Assembly (NCBI GenBank): GCA_030431475.1
Contig: JAUIJD010000048.1
Coordinates: 1 to 36,643 of the forward strand
Direction of reading: 5' to 3'
DNA from: Verrucomicrobiia bacterium
GTDB taxonomy: Bacteria; Verrucomicrobiota; Verrucomicrobiia; Verrucomicrobiales; Akkermansiaceae
Length of the DNA: 36,643 nt
Shown: piece after piece, positions 7,298 to 15,850 of the stretch
Layout: the number at the start of each line of letters is the position of its first letter
How positions within the stretch are numbered: the stretch's first letter is position 1
The notes under the pieces: generated by a model
Told to the model about the DNA's origin: nothing
The model's database searches: none
The model's input: the letters and a program-made list of their open reading frames with translations, nothing else
Program-made: the position numbers and the translations under genes

Positions 7298-7396
7298 AAG
7301 GAGGACAGGAGTGTCCTCCCTCCAATCACGACTGGAAGCCGCAGCCACGGCTTTGCGGTTGAGGCGGGGGGCGGGGGCGGGTAGGGAAAGCGGCAG

Positions 7397-8365
7397 ATGA
7401 TCGCCGATGAGGTCGAGGTGAAGCTGGAGTTCGAGACGGCTCCGTTCCTGCATTCGTTGTTCGCCAACGACACGGAGGAGCTGCGCTTTCTCGAAGAGAA
7501 GCTCGGAGTCCGGACGGTAACCCGCGACGGGTGGATCCTGTTGGTGGGGCCCGAGGCGGGGGTCGAGGTGGCGCAGCGGGTGTTCGGCGATCTGGAGCAG
7601 GCGAAGCGCGGCGGGGCGGAGATCACGCCGCGGGACTTCCGGCTGGCGGTGGAGGTCGGCGAGCGCGGCGGCGAGACCGGGGTGAGCGAATTGACGGAAG
7701 TGCGCCTGCTCGGTCGGCGCGGGCGCAAGCCGGTGGTGCCGAAGACACCGAACCAGCTCGAGTATCTGCGCACGATCGAGGCCTGCGACGTGAGCTTCGG
7801 GCTCGGTCCGGCGGGCACCGGCAAGACCTACCTGGCGATGGCGATGGCGCTGAGCATGCTCAAGGAGAAGCGCATCCACCGGGTGGTGCTGACCCGTCCG
7901 GCGGTGGAGGCCGGCGAGGCGCTGGGTTTCCTGCCCGGCGACCTGCGGGAGAAGGTGGCGCCCTACCTGCGGCCGCTCTACGACGCGATCCACGACATGA
8001 TCGGGGCGGAGGAAGGCGAGCGCTACCTGGAGGACGGAACGATCGAGATCGCGCCGCTGGCCTTCATGCGCGGACGGACGCTGGCGCGGAGTTTCGTGAT
8101 CCTCGACGAGGCGCAGAACACGACCCGCGAGCAGATGTTCATGGCGCTGACCCGGCTCGGCGAGGAGTCGCGGATGGTGGTGACGGGTGACTCGTCGCAG
8201 GTGGACCTGAAGCCGAACATTCCGTCGGGTCTCGCCGAGGCCGAACGAGCGCTGACGAAGGTGAAGGGCATCGGCTTCGTGCGCTTCACCGGCGAGGACG
8301 TGGTGCGGCACCCGGTGGTGGGCCGCATCATCGAGGCCTACGAGCGGGAGCGGGCGGATCGCTGA
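7397..8365 (+). CDS. phoH: PhoH family ATPase (YbeZ/PhoL type)
   Basis: The 322-residue cytoplasmic ATPase has an N-terminal KH-like region (1-110) followed by the PhoH domain. Visible motifs are Walker A GPAGTGKT (137-144), TRPAVEAGE (166-174), GFLPGD (177-182), Walker B FVILDEAQN (233-241) and VTGDSSQVDL (262-271). This is the usual length and layout for the YbeZ type, which works with YbeY in RNA metabolism. AGGGAAAG stands about 8 bases ahead of ATG 7397. It opens a conserved cluster with the HD hydrolase and ybeY. Confidence 0.95.
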   Translation: MIADEVEVKLEFETAPFLHSLFANDTEELRFLEEKLGVRTVTRDGWILLVGPEAGVEVAQRVFGDLEQAKRGGAEITPRDFRLAVEVGERGGETGVSELTEVRLLGRRGRKPVVPKTPNQLEYLRTIEACDVSFGLGPAGTGKTYLAMAMALSMLKEKRIHRVVLTRPAVEAGEALGFLPGDLREKVAPYLRPLYDAIHDMIGAEEGERYLEDGTIEIAPLAFMRGRTLARSFVILDEAQNTTREQMFMALTRLGEESRMVVTGDSSQVDLKPNIPSGLAEAERALTKVKGIGFVRFTGEDVVRHPVVGRIIEAYERERADR

Positions 8366-8508
8366 CCGGGTGCGACAAGCTGTCGCGCCCCCTTCTTTGC
8401 CGATTGCCAAGCGGGTGGGCTTGGGGTAGCGGAGGGGTGTTGAGGGGCGTGCCGGTCACGCCCCTCCGGTGTCTCCGGACGCCCATCGGAAAGTCCATTC
8501 TTTCGCCT

Positions 8509-10221
8509 GTGGGATTCATCGACGCATTCAAACGCTGGCGCCTCGCCCGGAAGGGTCTTTCCTCGGGAAAGAAGCGCCGGGTTCAAAACGACGACTCCGT
8601 TTCGGTTTCCCTGGACCGCTCGCCCTGGGTTCGTTTCTCCTTGTACCTGATGTTCTGCGTCGCCGCCGGCGCGCTGGTGATGCGGGGACTGGCGGACGAG
8701 GCCGGCGATGGCGAGGTGCCGCTTTCGGGCGCGCTGTACGCCTTCTTCCTGGCGCTGAGCGGGGTGACGGTGATCGAGCTGAACCACCCGAAGGTGGTCC
8801 AGCGCAACAGCCGGGTGATCCTGCTGCTGGCCGGGGTGCTGGCGCAGCTGTCGCTGATCCGGGCGGTCGACCTGATCGTCGAGCTCAACGATCTGCCTCC
8901 CTGTGTGGGCCTGCTGATGACGCCCTTCGTGATGGCTCCGATGACCCACGCGGTGCTGCTCGGCGGACGGGCCGGCGTGTTTTCGGCGGTGTATGTCTCG
9001 CTGCTCGGCACCCTGCTGGTGCCGGACGAGGGCAAGGCGCTGTTCCTGACGGTGAGCCTGCTCTGTGGCCTGGTGGCGGCGCTGGCCCTGCGCAAGACGC
9101 GGCGGCGGGCGCAGCTGCTGCGGGCGGGGCTCTACTCCGGGGTGATGGCGCTGGTGCTCGGCGTCGTCTTCGGCGTGGTGGATCTCGGGGCGGTGACCGG
9201 CGGCGGCACGGCGGCGGATTGGCGCCTGATCGGTCTGGCGTCGGCGTCGGCGCTGGGCGTCGGCATCGGCACGGCCCTGCTGGTGGGAGGATTCCTGCCG
9301 GTGCTGGAGGGGACCTTCCACCTGACCACCGACATCAGCTGGCTCGAGCTGAGCGACCTGAACCACAAGCTGCTGCGGCAGATGCAGCTCGAGGCGCCGG
9401 GGACCTTCCACCACAGCCTGGTGGTGGCTTCGTTGGCCGAATCGGCGGCCGAGGCGGTCGGGGCGAATGCCGCGATGTGCCGGGTGTGTTCCTATTTCCA
9501 CGACGTCGGCAAACTCAAGAAGCCGGAGTATTTCATCGAGAACCAGCACGAGGGGGCGGAGAACCCTCACGACTCGCTGACGCCGACGATGAGCGCGCTG
9601 ATCATCATCGCGCACGTGAAGGACGGCGTGGACATGGCCCTGAAGCACCACCTGAATCCGCGGGTGATCGACGTGATCCGGGAGCACCACGGGGACTCGC
9701 TGGTGAGTTATTTCTACCGCCGCGCGCAGGAACAGAAGCGGGCGGAGAAGGACAAGATCGACAAGAAGCTCGAGAACCCGGAGGACCTGCCGAAGGTCGA
9801 CCAGAAGAACTTCCGCTATCCGGGGCCGTGCCCGCGCAGCCGCGAGAGCGGGATCATCAGCCTGGCCGACGCCGTGGAAAGCGCCTCGCGGAGCCTGAAG
9901 AAGCCGACGCCGGGACGGATCCGGGCGCTGGTGGAGGACCTGATCGAGCAGCGCATCTGCGACGGCCAGCTCGACCAGTGCGACCTGACGATGCGCGATC
10001 TGGCGGTGGTGAAGGACGTCTTCTGCAAGACGCTGCGCAGCATGCTGCACAGCCGGATCGACTATCCGAAAGACGAGGACAAGGGCCGGAAGTCCGACCT
10101 CTCCCGGAAGGCCGACACCGCCAAGCCGGCGGAAACGGCCAAGCCCGCGGGCGGCGGCGAGTCGGCCAAGGGGGGGGAGAAGCCCGCCACCAAGACCCGT
10201 CCGGCCGGGACCTCCTCATGA
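8509..10221 (+). CDS. PgpH/YqfF-like HD-domain membrane hydrolase
   Basis: The 570-residue protein has several membrane segments (about residues 42-60, 74-90, 102-120, 130-150, 155-172, 178-195, 207-225, 238-262) followed by a cytoplasmic HD domain. HD residues seen include FHHS (300-303), YFHDVGKLKKP (329-339), AHVKDG and REHHGD (391-396). PgpH proteins degrade cyclic di-AMP; this role is taken from the family. The usual large extracellular 7TMR-HDED domain between the first two membrane segments is absent: only about 15 residues separate them. The C-terminal 50 residues are a Lys/Ala/Pro-rich tail. GTG 8509 is my preferred start. The stop overlaps the ybeY start (ATGA), so translation is probably coupled. 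Confidence 0.88.
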   Translation: MGFIDAFKRWRLARKGLSSGKKRRVQNDDSVSVSLDRSPWVRFSLYLMFCVAAGALVMRGLADEAGDGEVPLSGALYAFFLALSGVTVIELNHPKVVQRNSRVILLLAGVLAQLSLIRAVDLIVELNDLPPCVGLLMTPFVMAPMTHAVLLGGRAGVFSAVYVSLLGTLLVPDEGKALFLTVSLLCGLVAALALRKTRRRAQLLRAGLYSGVMALVLGVVFGVVDLGAVTGGGTAADWRLIGLASASALGVGIGTALLVGGFLPVLEGTFHLTTDISWLELSDLNHKLLRQMQLEAPGTFHHSLVVASLAESAAEAVGANAAMCRVCSYFHDVGKLKKPEYFIENQHEGAENPHDSLTPTMSALIIIAHVKDGVDMALKHHLNPRVIDVIREHHGDSLVSYFYRRAQEQKRAEKDKIDKKLENPEDLPKVDQKNFRYPGPCPRSRESGIISLADAVESASRSLKKPTPGRIRALVEDLIEQRICDGQLDQCDLTMRDLAVVKDVFCKTLRSMLHSRIDYPKDEDKGRKSDLSRKADTAKPAETAKPAGGGESAKGGEKPATKTRPAGTSS

Positions 10222-10673
10222 AGCGGGAAGTGCTGGTCTGCGATCACCAGAACCGGGTGGCCCTGCCGTCCGGCTGGCTGGTGTCGCTGGAAAAGGCGGG
10301 GCTGGCGGCGGCCGAACGCATCGTCGCCGGGCACCTCGCGACCGGGGGGGCGCCCTTGGTCGACATCGAATGCGTGGAGGTGGCGCTGGTGGACGACGCC
10401 GAGAGCGACCGGGTGCACCGGGAGTTCATGGGGATCGACGGCGCGACGGACGTGATCACCTTCGACCACGGCGAGATCGTGATCGGCGCGGAGGTGGCGA
10501 AGCGCCAGGCCGCCGAGTATGGCGAACCGGAGCTGCGCGAGTTGCTGCGGTATCTCGTCCACGGCCTGCTGCACCTGGCCGGCCACGAGGATGCCGAGCC
10601 GGGCGAGCGCGAGCGGATGGAGGCGGCGCAGGAAGCGCTGGTGGCCGAGCTGTGGCCGGGGATGGCGAGCTGA
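10218..10673 (+). CDS. ybeY: Endoribonuclease YbeY
   Basis: The 151-residue product contains the YbeY core. VEVALVDDAES is followed by REFMGIDGATDVITF, the typical LN..R...TDVLSFP-like block, and then the metal-binding helix HGLLHLAGHED. YbeY is a metal-dependent RNase for 16S rRNA 3' maturation and ribosome quality control. In the usual motif HGxLHLxGYDH three His bind zinc; here the third position is Asp (and the Tyr position is His), so the ligand set is altered. It overlaps the HD hydrolase gene by 4 bases and belongs to the phoH-HD-ybeY cluster. The convergent epimerase gene ends 12 bases away. Confidence 0.9.
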   Translation: MKREVLVCDHQNRVALPSGWLVSLEKAGLAAAERIVAGHLATGGAPLVDIECVEVALVDDAESDRVHREFMGIDGATDVITFDHGEIVIGAEVAKRQAAEYGEPELRELLRYLVHGLLHLAGHEDAEPGERERMEAAQEALVAELWPGMAS

Positions 10674-10685
10674 CCTCGCCCGCGC

Positions 10686-11534
10686 TCATTCCAGCGTGGC
10701 GGCGATGTCCGGGGCGGCCTCGAGAAAGTCGGGGTGCCGGGGTTGCCAGCCGGTGGCGCGGAGCCGGGCGTTGGAGACCTGCTTGTGGGTCCAGCCGCGT
10801 TTGCGGCCGAGGTCGCGGGGAACCGAGGGAGGCAGCGGCCGGTCGAAGATCCCCGCGAGCGCGGTGAAGGTGTCGAGCTGGCTGCGGGGGTGGGAGTCGG
10901 CCACGTTGTAGATGCCGCTCCCGAGCGGCGTGGTCACGGCGTGGTGGATGGCCGAGGCGGCGTCGTCGCGGTGGATCTGGTTGAGGAAGCGCCGGCCGTC
11001 CTCCTCGAGGGTCGACTCGCCGGCGAGGAACTTCTTCAGGATGATGCTACGATGGGGACCGTAGATCCCGGCGAGCCGGAGGATGATGCCGCCGTGGGAA
11101 AGGACCAGTTCCTCGGTCTCGCGGAGGAGGCGGCCGGTTTCGCGATCGGGATCGGCGGGGCTTTCCTCGGTGACCACGGAGCCATCGGTCTGGGCGTAGA
11201 CCGAGGTCGAGGAGGTGAAGAGCAACGGGACCCCGGGGAAGGCGTCGAGGAGATGACGGCAGCCGCCGAGGTAGACGGCGCGGTAGGCGTCCGGGCCGCC
11301 GCGGCCGGAGGAGGCGCAGTGGAGGATGGCGTCGGGGCGGGGGATGGTGTCGGCGAGGGCGGCGATGCTCCCGGCGGAGGAGAGGTCGGCTGCGTGCTCG
11401 TTGAGAGGTGCGACCGGAGCCCCGCGGTCCGCTTCGCTTCGCGAAAGGGCCGTGACCTGCCAGCCGGCGGCGAGGAAGTCGCGGGAGACGGCCCGGCCGA
11501 TGTAGCCGTGGCCGGCGATGAGGAGGTGCTTCAA
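10686..11534 (-). CDS. NAD-dependent epimerase/dehydratase family protein
   Basis: The 282-residue extended short-chain dehydrogenase-like protein has an N-terminal Rossmann motif GHGYIG (about residues 8-13), AILHCAS near residue 75, TSSTSVYAQTDG in place of the SVYG region, ILRLAGIYGPHR, and the C-terminal NVADSHPRSQ. It resembles the YeeZ-like branch of NAD(P)-dependent sugar epimerases; the substrate is unknown. The start is TTG 11534, whose last two bases lie inside the stop codon of the upstream gene (TTGA), which strongly suggests translational coupling. It is last in a four-gene minus-strand run. Confidence 0.85.
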   Translation of the reverse strand: MKHLLIAGHGYIGRAVSRDFLAAGWQVTALSRSEADRGAPVAPLNEHAADLSSAGSIAALADTIPRPDAILHCASSGRGGPDAYRAVYLGGCRHLLDAFPGVPLLFTSSTSVYAQTDGSVVTEESPADPDRETGRLLRETEELVLSHGGIILRLAGIYGPHRSIILKKFLAGESTLEEDGRRFLNQIHRDDAASAIHHAVTTPLGSGIYNVADSHPRSQLDTFTALAGIFDRPLPPSVPRDLGRKRGWTHKQVSNARLRATGWQPRHPDFLEAAPDIAATLE

Positions 11535-12991
11535 CGAGTCGGGTGGGGGATTTCGTTGAGGGTGTACCAGGCGGAGGCGTGGGCAAGCTTTTCGCCCCCG
11601 GCCGAGGGAACCTCCCGGAGGTCGAGCTGGTGGACGTGGCCGCGGACGAGACCGTCGACGACGAGGCGGACCGTCCGTCCGTCGTCCGAAACGCGGGCGG
11701 CGGTGACCGTTGGCCGGCTGTCGTCGACCTCGGGCGAGCCGTACTTCGACTGGTAGAGGTAGGTCCACGCGCGCATCGCGTAGCGACCGGGGTCGGCGGC
11801 GGCGTCGGGGTCGACGGGTTTCGTGAAGGTGAGCTCGAAGCCGTCGGGCCGCGCCGACATCGTGTGGATCTCGAAGTCGGTTTTCCCGTCCCAGCGGACG
11901 CGCTCGAAGGTGAAGGGCTTGGAGCCGCGGGAGGCCCAGCCGCGGTTGGTGCCGCCGATGAAGAGGGTGCCGGAATCGCTGAGGCGCATCGGCACGATGC
12001 CGGCTTCGAAGCCCTCCAGAAAGTGGAAGACGGCGCCCTGATAGAGTCCGTTGACCTTCTCGAGGTGGACGCGCTGGACCTGGGAGTGGGTTTGTTCGCC
12101 GACGAGGACCTGACCGGCGAAGGGGCCGAACTTTCCGCCGCTGTGGTCGGTGATGACGGCGGTCGGGGACTGGCCGACCTTGCCGTGGGGGAGGATGACC
12201 GCGGGAGGGACGAGCTCCGGGAAGCGCTCGCGCTCGGTGAGGATGCGGGACCCGTCGCGGGGCTCGGGCGGCGCGGGCAGGTCGGCGAGCTGGTGGTAGC
12301 GGTTGGCGGTGGGGTTGCCCTGGAAGGACCCGGGCCGCAGCCACTTGAGCGACGAGGAGCCGTTCCAGACGCCCTGGTTGTCGGTGTAGAAGCAGTCGCC
12401 CGCGGCATTGAAGCCGATGCCGCCCGGCGAGCGGATGCCCGAGCAGGTCGGGATCATCTCGCCCTCGGGCGTGACGCGGACACACCAGCCGCGCCAGTCG
12501 GAGCGGGCGTGGAAGGAGCCGGTGAGGCAGAGGACGATCCAGACGTTGCCCTCGCGGTCGGGCGTGCTGCCGAAGGCGTACTCGTGGTAGTCGCCGTTGA
12601 TGCCCCAGTCGTCGCAGACGGTCTCGAAGACGTCCCCGAGACCGTCGCCATCGGTGTCCTGGATGCGGGTCAGCTCGGGGCGCTGGGTGAGCCACAGCGA
12701 GTCGTCCTTCCAGAACATGCCGAGCGGTTCGTGGAGGTGCTCGGCGAAGCGGTGCCACTTCACCTGGGAGAGGTCGTCGCCGTAGGCGCCGTCGCAGATC
12801 CAGAGATCCCCGCGGCGGGTGGTGACGGCGACCTTGTCCCCGGGCATCAGGGCGATCGAGCCGATCTCCATCACCTCGCCGGGAGGCAGCGGGATTTCTT
12901 CCCGGAGGTAGCCGGCGTGGAGGAGGCCGGGGACCAGGGCGGCGGCGAGAAGGCCGTGGAGGCGTGAGGGAAGGGAGAGCAGGGATTTCAT
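11531..12991 (-). CDS. PVC-type membrane-bound dehydrogenase-like protein (beta-propeller)
   Basis: The 486-residue exported protein has a signal peptide (MKSLLSLPSRLHGLLAAAL, about 1-26). The body looks like the sorbosone-dehydrogenase-type beta-propeller found in many Verrucomicrobiota and Planctomycetota: LPPGEVMEIGSIALMPGD, RGDLWICDGAYGDD, LWLTQRPELTRIQDTDGDG, CSGIRSPGGIGFN and HGKVGQSPTAV. DTDGDG at 112-117 is a likely calcium site. No haem motif is present in this protein, but the gene overlaps by 4 bases the upstream cytochrome c gene, so the pair probably forms a periplasmic oxidoreductase with its own electron acceptor. The substrate is likely a carbohydrate (inference). Confidence 0.8.
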   Translation of the reverse strand: MKSLLSLPSRLHGLLAAALVPGLLHAGYLREEIPLPPGEVMEIGSIALMPGDKVAVTTRRGDLWICDGAYGDDLSQVKWHRFAEHLHEPLGMFWKDDSLWLTQRPELTRIQDTDGDGLGDVFETVCDDWGINGDYHEYAFGSTPDREGNVWIVLCLTGSFHARSDWRGWCVRVTPEGEMIPTCSGIRSPGGIGFNAAGDCFYTDNQGVWNGSSSLKWLRPGSFQGNPTANRYHQLADLPAPPEPRDGSRILTERERFPELVPPAVILPHGKVGQSPTAVITDHSGGKFGPFAGQVLVGEQTHSQVQRVHLEKVNGLYQGAVFHFLEGFEAGIVPMRLSDSGTLFIGGTNRGWASRGSKPFTFERVRWDGKTDFEIHTMSARPDGFELTFTKPVDPDAAADPGRYAMRAWTYLYQSKYGSPEVDDSRPTVTAARVSDDGRTVRLVVDGLVRGHVHQLDLREVPSAGGEKLAHASAWYTLNEIPHPTR

Positions 12992-14469
12992 CGCCAGATG
13001 TAGGTGAGGGTGACGGAGTCGGCGGGGGCGAGGGTGAGGTGGAGCTTCCTGCCATCGAACTCGGGCCGGCCGCCGGCGATGCGGACCACGAGGGTGTCGG
13101 AGAGCCTCCAGGTCGTGTCGTCCAGCCGCTCGATCGACCCGGTGTCGGCGACGAGGACGCGCGTCCGGGTCTCCTCGCCGCGGCTGCGCAGGGTGCGGAG
13201 CAGGTGGCCTTCGCGGGCGCGGTAGGCGTCCTCGATCACGACGCCGGGACGGGTGATGCGGAAGGTCGGGTTGCCGGCGGGGTCGAGGGTGTAGCCGCGG
13301 AAGCGGGCCTCGGCGGGGAAGGCGGGCGTCCGGCTGAGTCGGACGAGGCGATGGCCGGCCGGCTCCTGCGCGCCCTGGCCGCGGGCGGTCCAGTGGCGTC
13401 CGGCGTCGATGAACGGGCCGGTCCATGCCAACTCGGGGGCGAGGTGGTCGGCGGACCAGGCGAAATTGATCCCGCCGGGCAGTCCGATGCCGATGGCGCG
13501 CGGGGTGGTGCCGGCGATGAAGTTGCGGTAGATGGCGGCGCGCTCGGGGGTCGGCTCGATGGGAATGGACGGCCGACCGCCGCGGTTCGGGCCGGTCTCG
13601 CTTTCCGAGAGGTAGTGCCAGCGCGAGGTGCCCCCGGGGAGTTTCCAGGCGAGCACGATGTCCTCGTGGCCCCGGGCTTCGAAATACTCGATGCGGATCG
13701 GATGCGCACCGGCTTCCAGGCGGATCCCTTTCTCATCGGAGCGATCGGCGGAGATCGGGCCGGTGCCGTCGACCTTGAGCAGCTCCTTGCCGTCGATGAC
13801 CACCCGCGCGCCGTCGTCGCAGGCGAGGCGGAACCGATGGACCGCGCTCTTCTCCGCGACGAACTCGCCTTCCCAGACGAGCCCGAAGTGGTCCTCGCGG
13901 TCGGCGTGGGTGACGCTGATGCGTCCGTCGTGCTCCTCCTCGATGTTGCGCGCCTCGAGCGGGTCGAAGTCGGGAAGCTTGTCCCATTGTCCGTGGTAGA
14001 TGCGCGAGGTCAGGTTCCGCAGGGCGCTCGGTTCGCGCGGGATGGGATGCTGCTTGAGGAGACCGGCGGCGGTGTAGGGCTTGTCGCGCTGGGCGGTGGC
14101 GAGGCGGAGGTCGGCGACCTGCTGCGGGGTCACCGCGCTCTCCCGGTTCCCCCACGAGGTGCGGACGTAGCTGAGGATCGCGGCGATCTGGTCGTCGGGC
14201 AGCGCGGCGCCCTGCGGCGGCATGATGAGGTTGTAGCCGCGGCCGCCGACCTCGATGGGTCCGCTGAGCCCGTGAAGCACGATCTTGATCGCGCGGTCGG
14301 GCTCGCCCCGCAGCCACTCGCTTTCCGCCAGCGGCGGAAACTGCCCGCCGGTCGCGCCGAGGCCGTCGTTCGCGTGGCAGGCGGAGCAGTAGGTGGCATA
14401 GAGCTGGCCGCCATCCTGCGCGGCGAGCGGCGCGGCGACGAGGGTCGCGAGAACGAGCGGGAGGCGCAT
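12988..14469 (-). CDS. Cytochrome c with PA14 domain
   Basis: The 493-residue exported protein has a signal peptide at 1-18 and then a c-type cytochrome domain with haem-binding CSACH (28-32). A probable distal Met ligand lies in YNLIMPPQG. Residues of about 155-295 look like a PA14 carbohydrate-binding-type domain (YHGQWDKLPDFD, FRLACDDGARVVIDG, GAHPIRIEYFEARG). The remainder is a beta-rich region of unknown role. Cytochrome c plus PA14 is a combination typical of PVC-superphylum bacteria. An AGGA lies about 10 bases ahead of ATG 14469. The stop overlaps the start of the dehydrogenase-like gene (ATGA). Confidence 0.85.
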   Translation of the reverse strand: MRLPLVLATLVAAPLAAQDGGQLYATYCSACHANDGLGATGGQFPPLAESEWLRGEPDRAIKIVLHGLSGPIEVGGRGYNLIMPPQGAALPDDQIAAILSYVRTSWGNRESAVTPQQVADLRLATAQRDKPYTAAGLLKQHPIPREPSALRNLTSRIYHGQWDKLPDFDPLEARNIEEEHDGRISVTHADREDHFGLVWEGEFVAEKSAVHRFRLACDDGARVVIDGKELLKVDGTGPISADRSDEKGIRLEAGAHPIRIEYFEARGHEDIVLAWKLPGGTSRWHYLSESETGPNRGGRPSIPIEPTPERAAIYRNFIAGTTPRAIGIGLPGGINFAWSADHLAPELAWTGPFIDAGRHWTARGQGAQEPAGHRLVRLSRTPAFPAEARFRGYTLDPAGNPTFRITRPGVVIEDAYRAREGHLLRTLRSRGEETRTRVLVADTGSIERLDDTTWRLSDTLVVRIAGGRPEFDGRKLHLTLAPADSVTLTYIWR

Positions 14470-14507
14470 GAACGCATCCTACGGCGGCGCGGGCGGCGGG
14501 CTTACCG

Positions 14508-15794
14508 TCATTCGACGGGCCGGTTCTCGCGGTAGTAGTCGGCGAGGCCGTCGGCGACGGCGTCGGCGTACTCGCGGAAGATCGACGGCTGTTCCTTTCC
14601 ATCGACCGTCCGGATGCCCTCGTAGTCGCCGGCCTGGATGCGCGGGTAGTCGAGGGTCGAGTTCATCACGTAGGGTTCGAGGAAGATCACGGGCCGCTGG
14701 TAGAGGCGGTTGGCGAGGAGGTTGCGGGCCCAGATGTAGGGGTTGTTGTCGACGTTGAGCGCGCGTTTCGAATCGATCTCGTAGAGGTAGGGGTCGAGCC
14801 GGGTCTGGCGGACGAAGCTTGAGGCGACGGCCTCGGCCAGGCCGGCCTCCTCGGGGTGGATGCCCTCGACGATCTTGCGGACGAGGTGGTAGCGCTGATC
14901 GGCGAGGCCGACTTCGCTGTCGGTGTAGGCGCCGTTGACGAGGAGGTGGAAGTGATGGCGCGGCACGAGGGTCGGATTCGACGGGTCGCCCCAGCTCTCG
15001 GCGTTGAAATGGAGGCACAGGACGAGGTCGGGGCGCAGGGTCTTGTTGACCCGCCGGGCGCGGGCCCGGATTTCCGCGGTGCGGTAGAACAGCCGCTCGG
15101 CGAGCTGCTGCGGCGAGTCCGGCTCAATCTCGCGGGCGGCGTCCATCAGCGACTCGGGGCGGTATTCGGTCACCGGCTCGGTGGTTTTCCGGACCATCGA
15201 GACCTCGGCGCCGAGGGCCTCGAGCCGGGGCTCGAGGAGCTGGGCGACCATCAGGGTCATGTCGCCCTCCTGGACCGGGGCGTCCTGCCCGATCTGGAAC
15301 CACCGTTCCTCGATGCGGGCCCAGCGGCCGCCGATGTGGCCGGGGTCGATGGCGATGCGCACGCCCTCCAGCGGCCGATCCTCGGTCGCGGGTTCCATTT
15401 CCGCCGCGGTGCGCCAGCCGCGCGGGTTGGTGCCCTCGAGTTCCGGCTTGGCGAAGCGCAGGCGGAAGCGTTGCTCGGGGACGCCGGTCTCGATGAACAC
15501 GTCGGTCTCGCCGATGTGGAACCATTCGCGCCACTTCGGCGACACGGTGAAGACGGACTCGAGCTGCCGGACGAACTCGTCGCGGGTGATGGTGGACTGC
15601 CAGTCGTTGAGCTCCTCCCAATCCGGCGGGTCGGCGAGGCTGGAGAGGGCCGGGTGATCGCCGAGCGGTTCGTCGATGGGGACGTCCGGCGCGACCGCCG
15701 TCGGCGGGGCCGGCTGGCGGAGGATCCACCACACCAGTCCGGTCGCGATGGCGACGACCATGGCGAGGGGAACGAGCGAGCGGGCGGTCTTCAT
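14508..15794 (-). CDS. N-acetylmuramoyl-L-alanine amidase (Amidase_3)
   Basis: The 428-residue protein has an N-terminal membrane anchor (about 8-26), so it is probably periplasmic and tethered. The catalytic domain starts near residue 145. Zinc ligands and catalytic residues are visible: His153 in IAIDPGHIGG, Glu177 in QEGDMTLMVAQ, His262 in LVLCLHFNAES, and Glu373 in VIFLEPYVMNS. It should cut the amide bond between N-acetylmuramic acid and L-alanine in peptidoglycan. The region between the anchor and the catalytic domain (30-140) is unassigned. It is the first gene of the minus-strand run (gap of 38 bases to the next) and is divergent from the metallophosphoesterase, with 56 bases between start codons. 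Confidence 0.88.
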   Translation of the reverse strand: MKTARSLVPLAMVVAIATGLVWWILRQPAPPTAVAPDVPIDEPLGDHPALSSLADPPDWEELNDWQSTITRDEFVRQLESVFTVSPKWREWFHIGETDVFIETGVPEQRFRLRFAKPELEGTNPRGWRTAAEMEPATEDRPLEGVRIAIDPGHIGGRWARIEERWFQIGQDAPVQEGDMTLMVAQLLEPRLEALGAEVSMVRKTTEPVTEYRPESLMDAAREIEPDSPQQLAERLFYRTAEIRARARRVNKTLRPDLVLCLHFNAESWGDPSNPTLVPRHHFHLLVNGAYTDSEVGLADQRYHLVRKIVEGIHPEEAGLAEAVASSFVRQTRLDPYLYEIDSKRALNVDNNPYIWARNLLANRLYQRPVIFLEPYVMNSTLDYPRIQAGDYEGIRTVDGKEQPSIFREYADAVADGLADYYRENRPVE

Positions 15795-15850
15795 CGGGAA
15801 TTTGCTTGGCGGAAGGGGCGTGCGCCGCTCCGATGGTCAAGCGAAGCGGC

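Noticed and set aside
6524-8410. 628-codon open frame opposite the HAD and phoH genes
   Set aside because: Shadow of two well-supported genes; the composition is His/Arg/Leu-rich without any motif.
11543-12967. 474-codon plus-strand open frame opposite the dehydrogenase-like gene
   Set aside because: It has no recognisable domain, while the minus-strand product has a signal peptide and family motifs.
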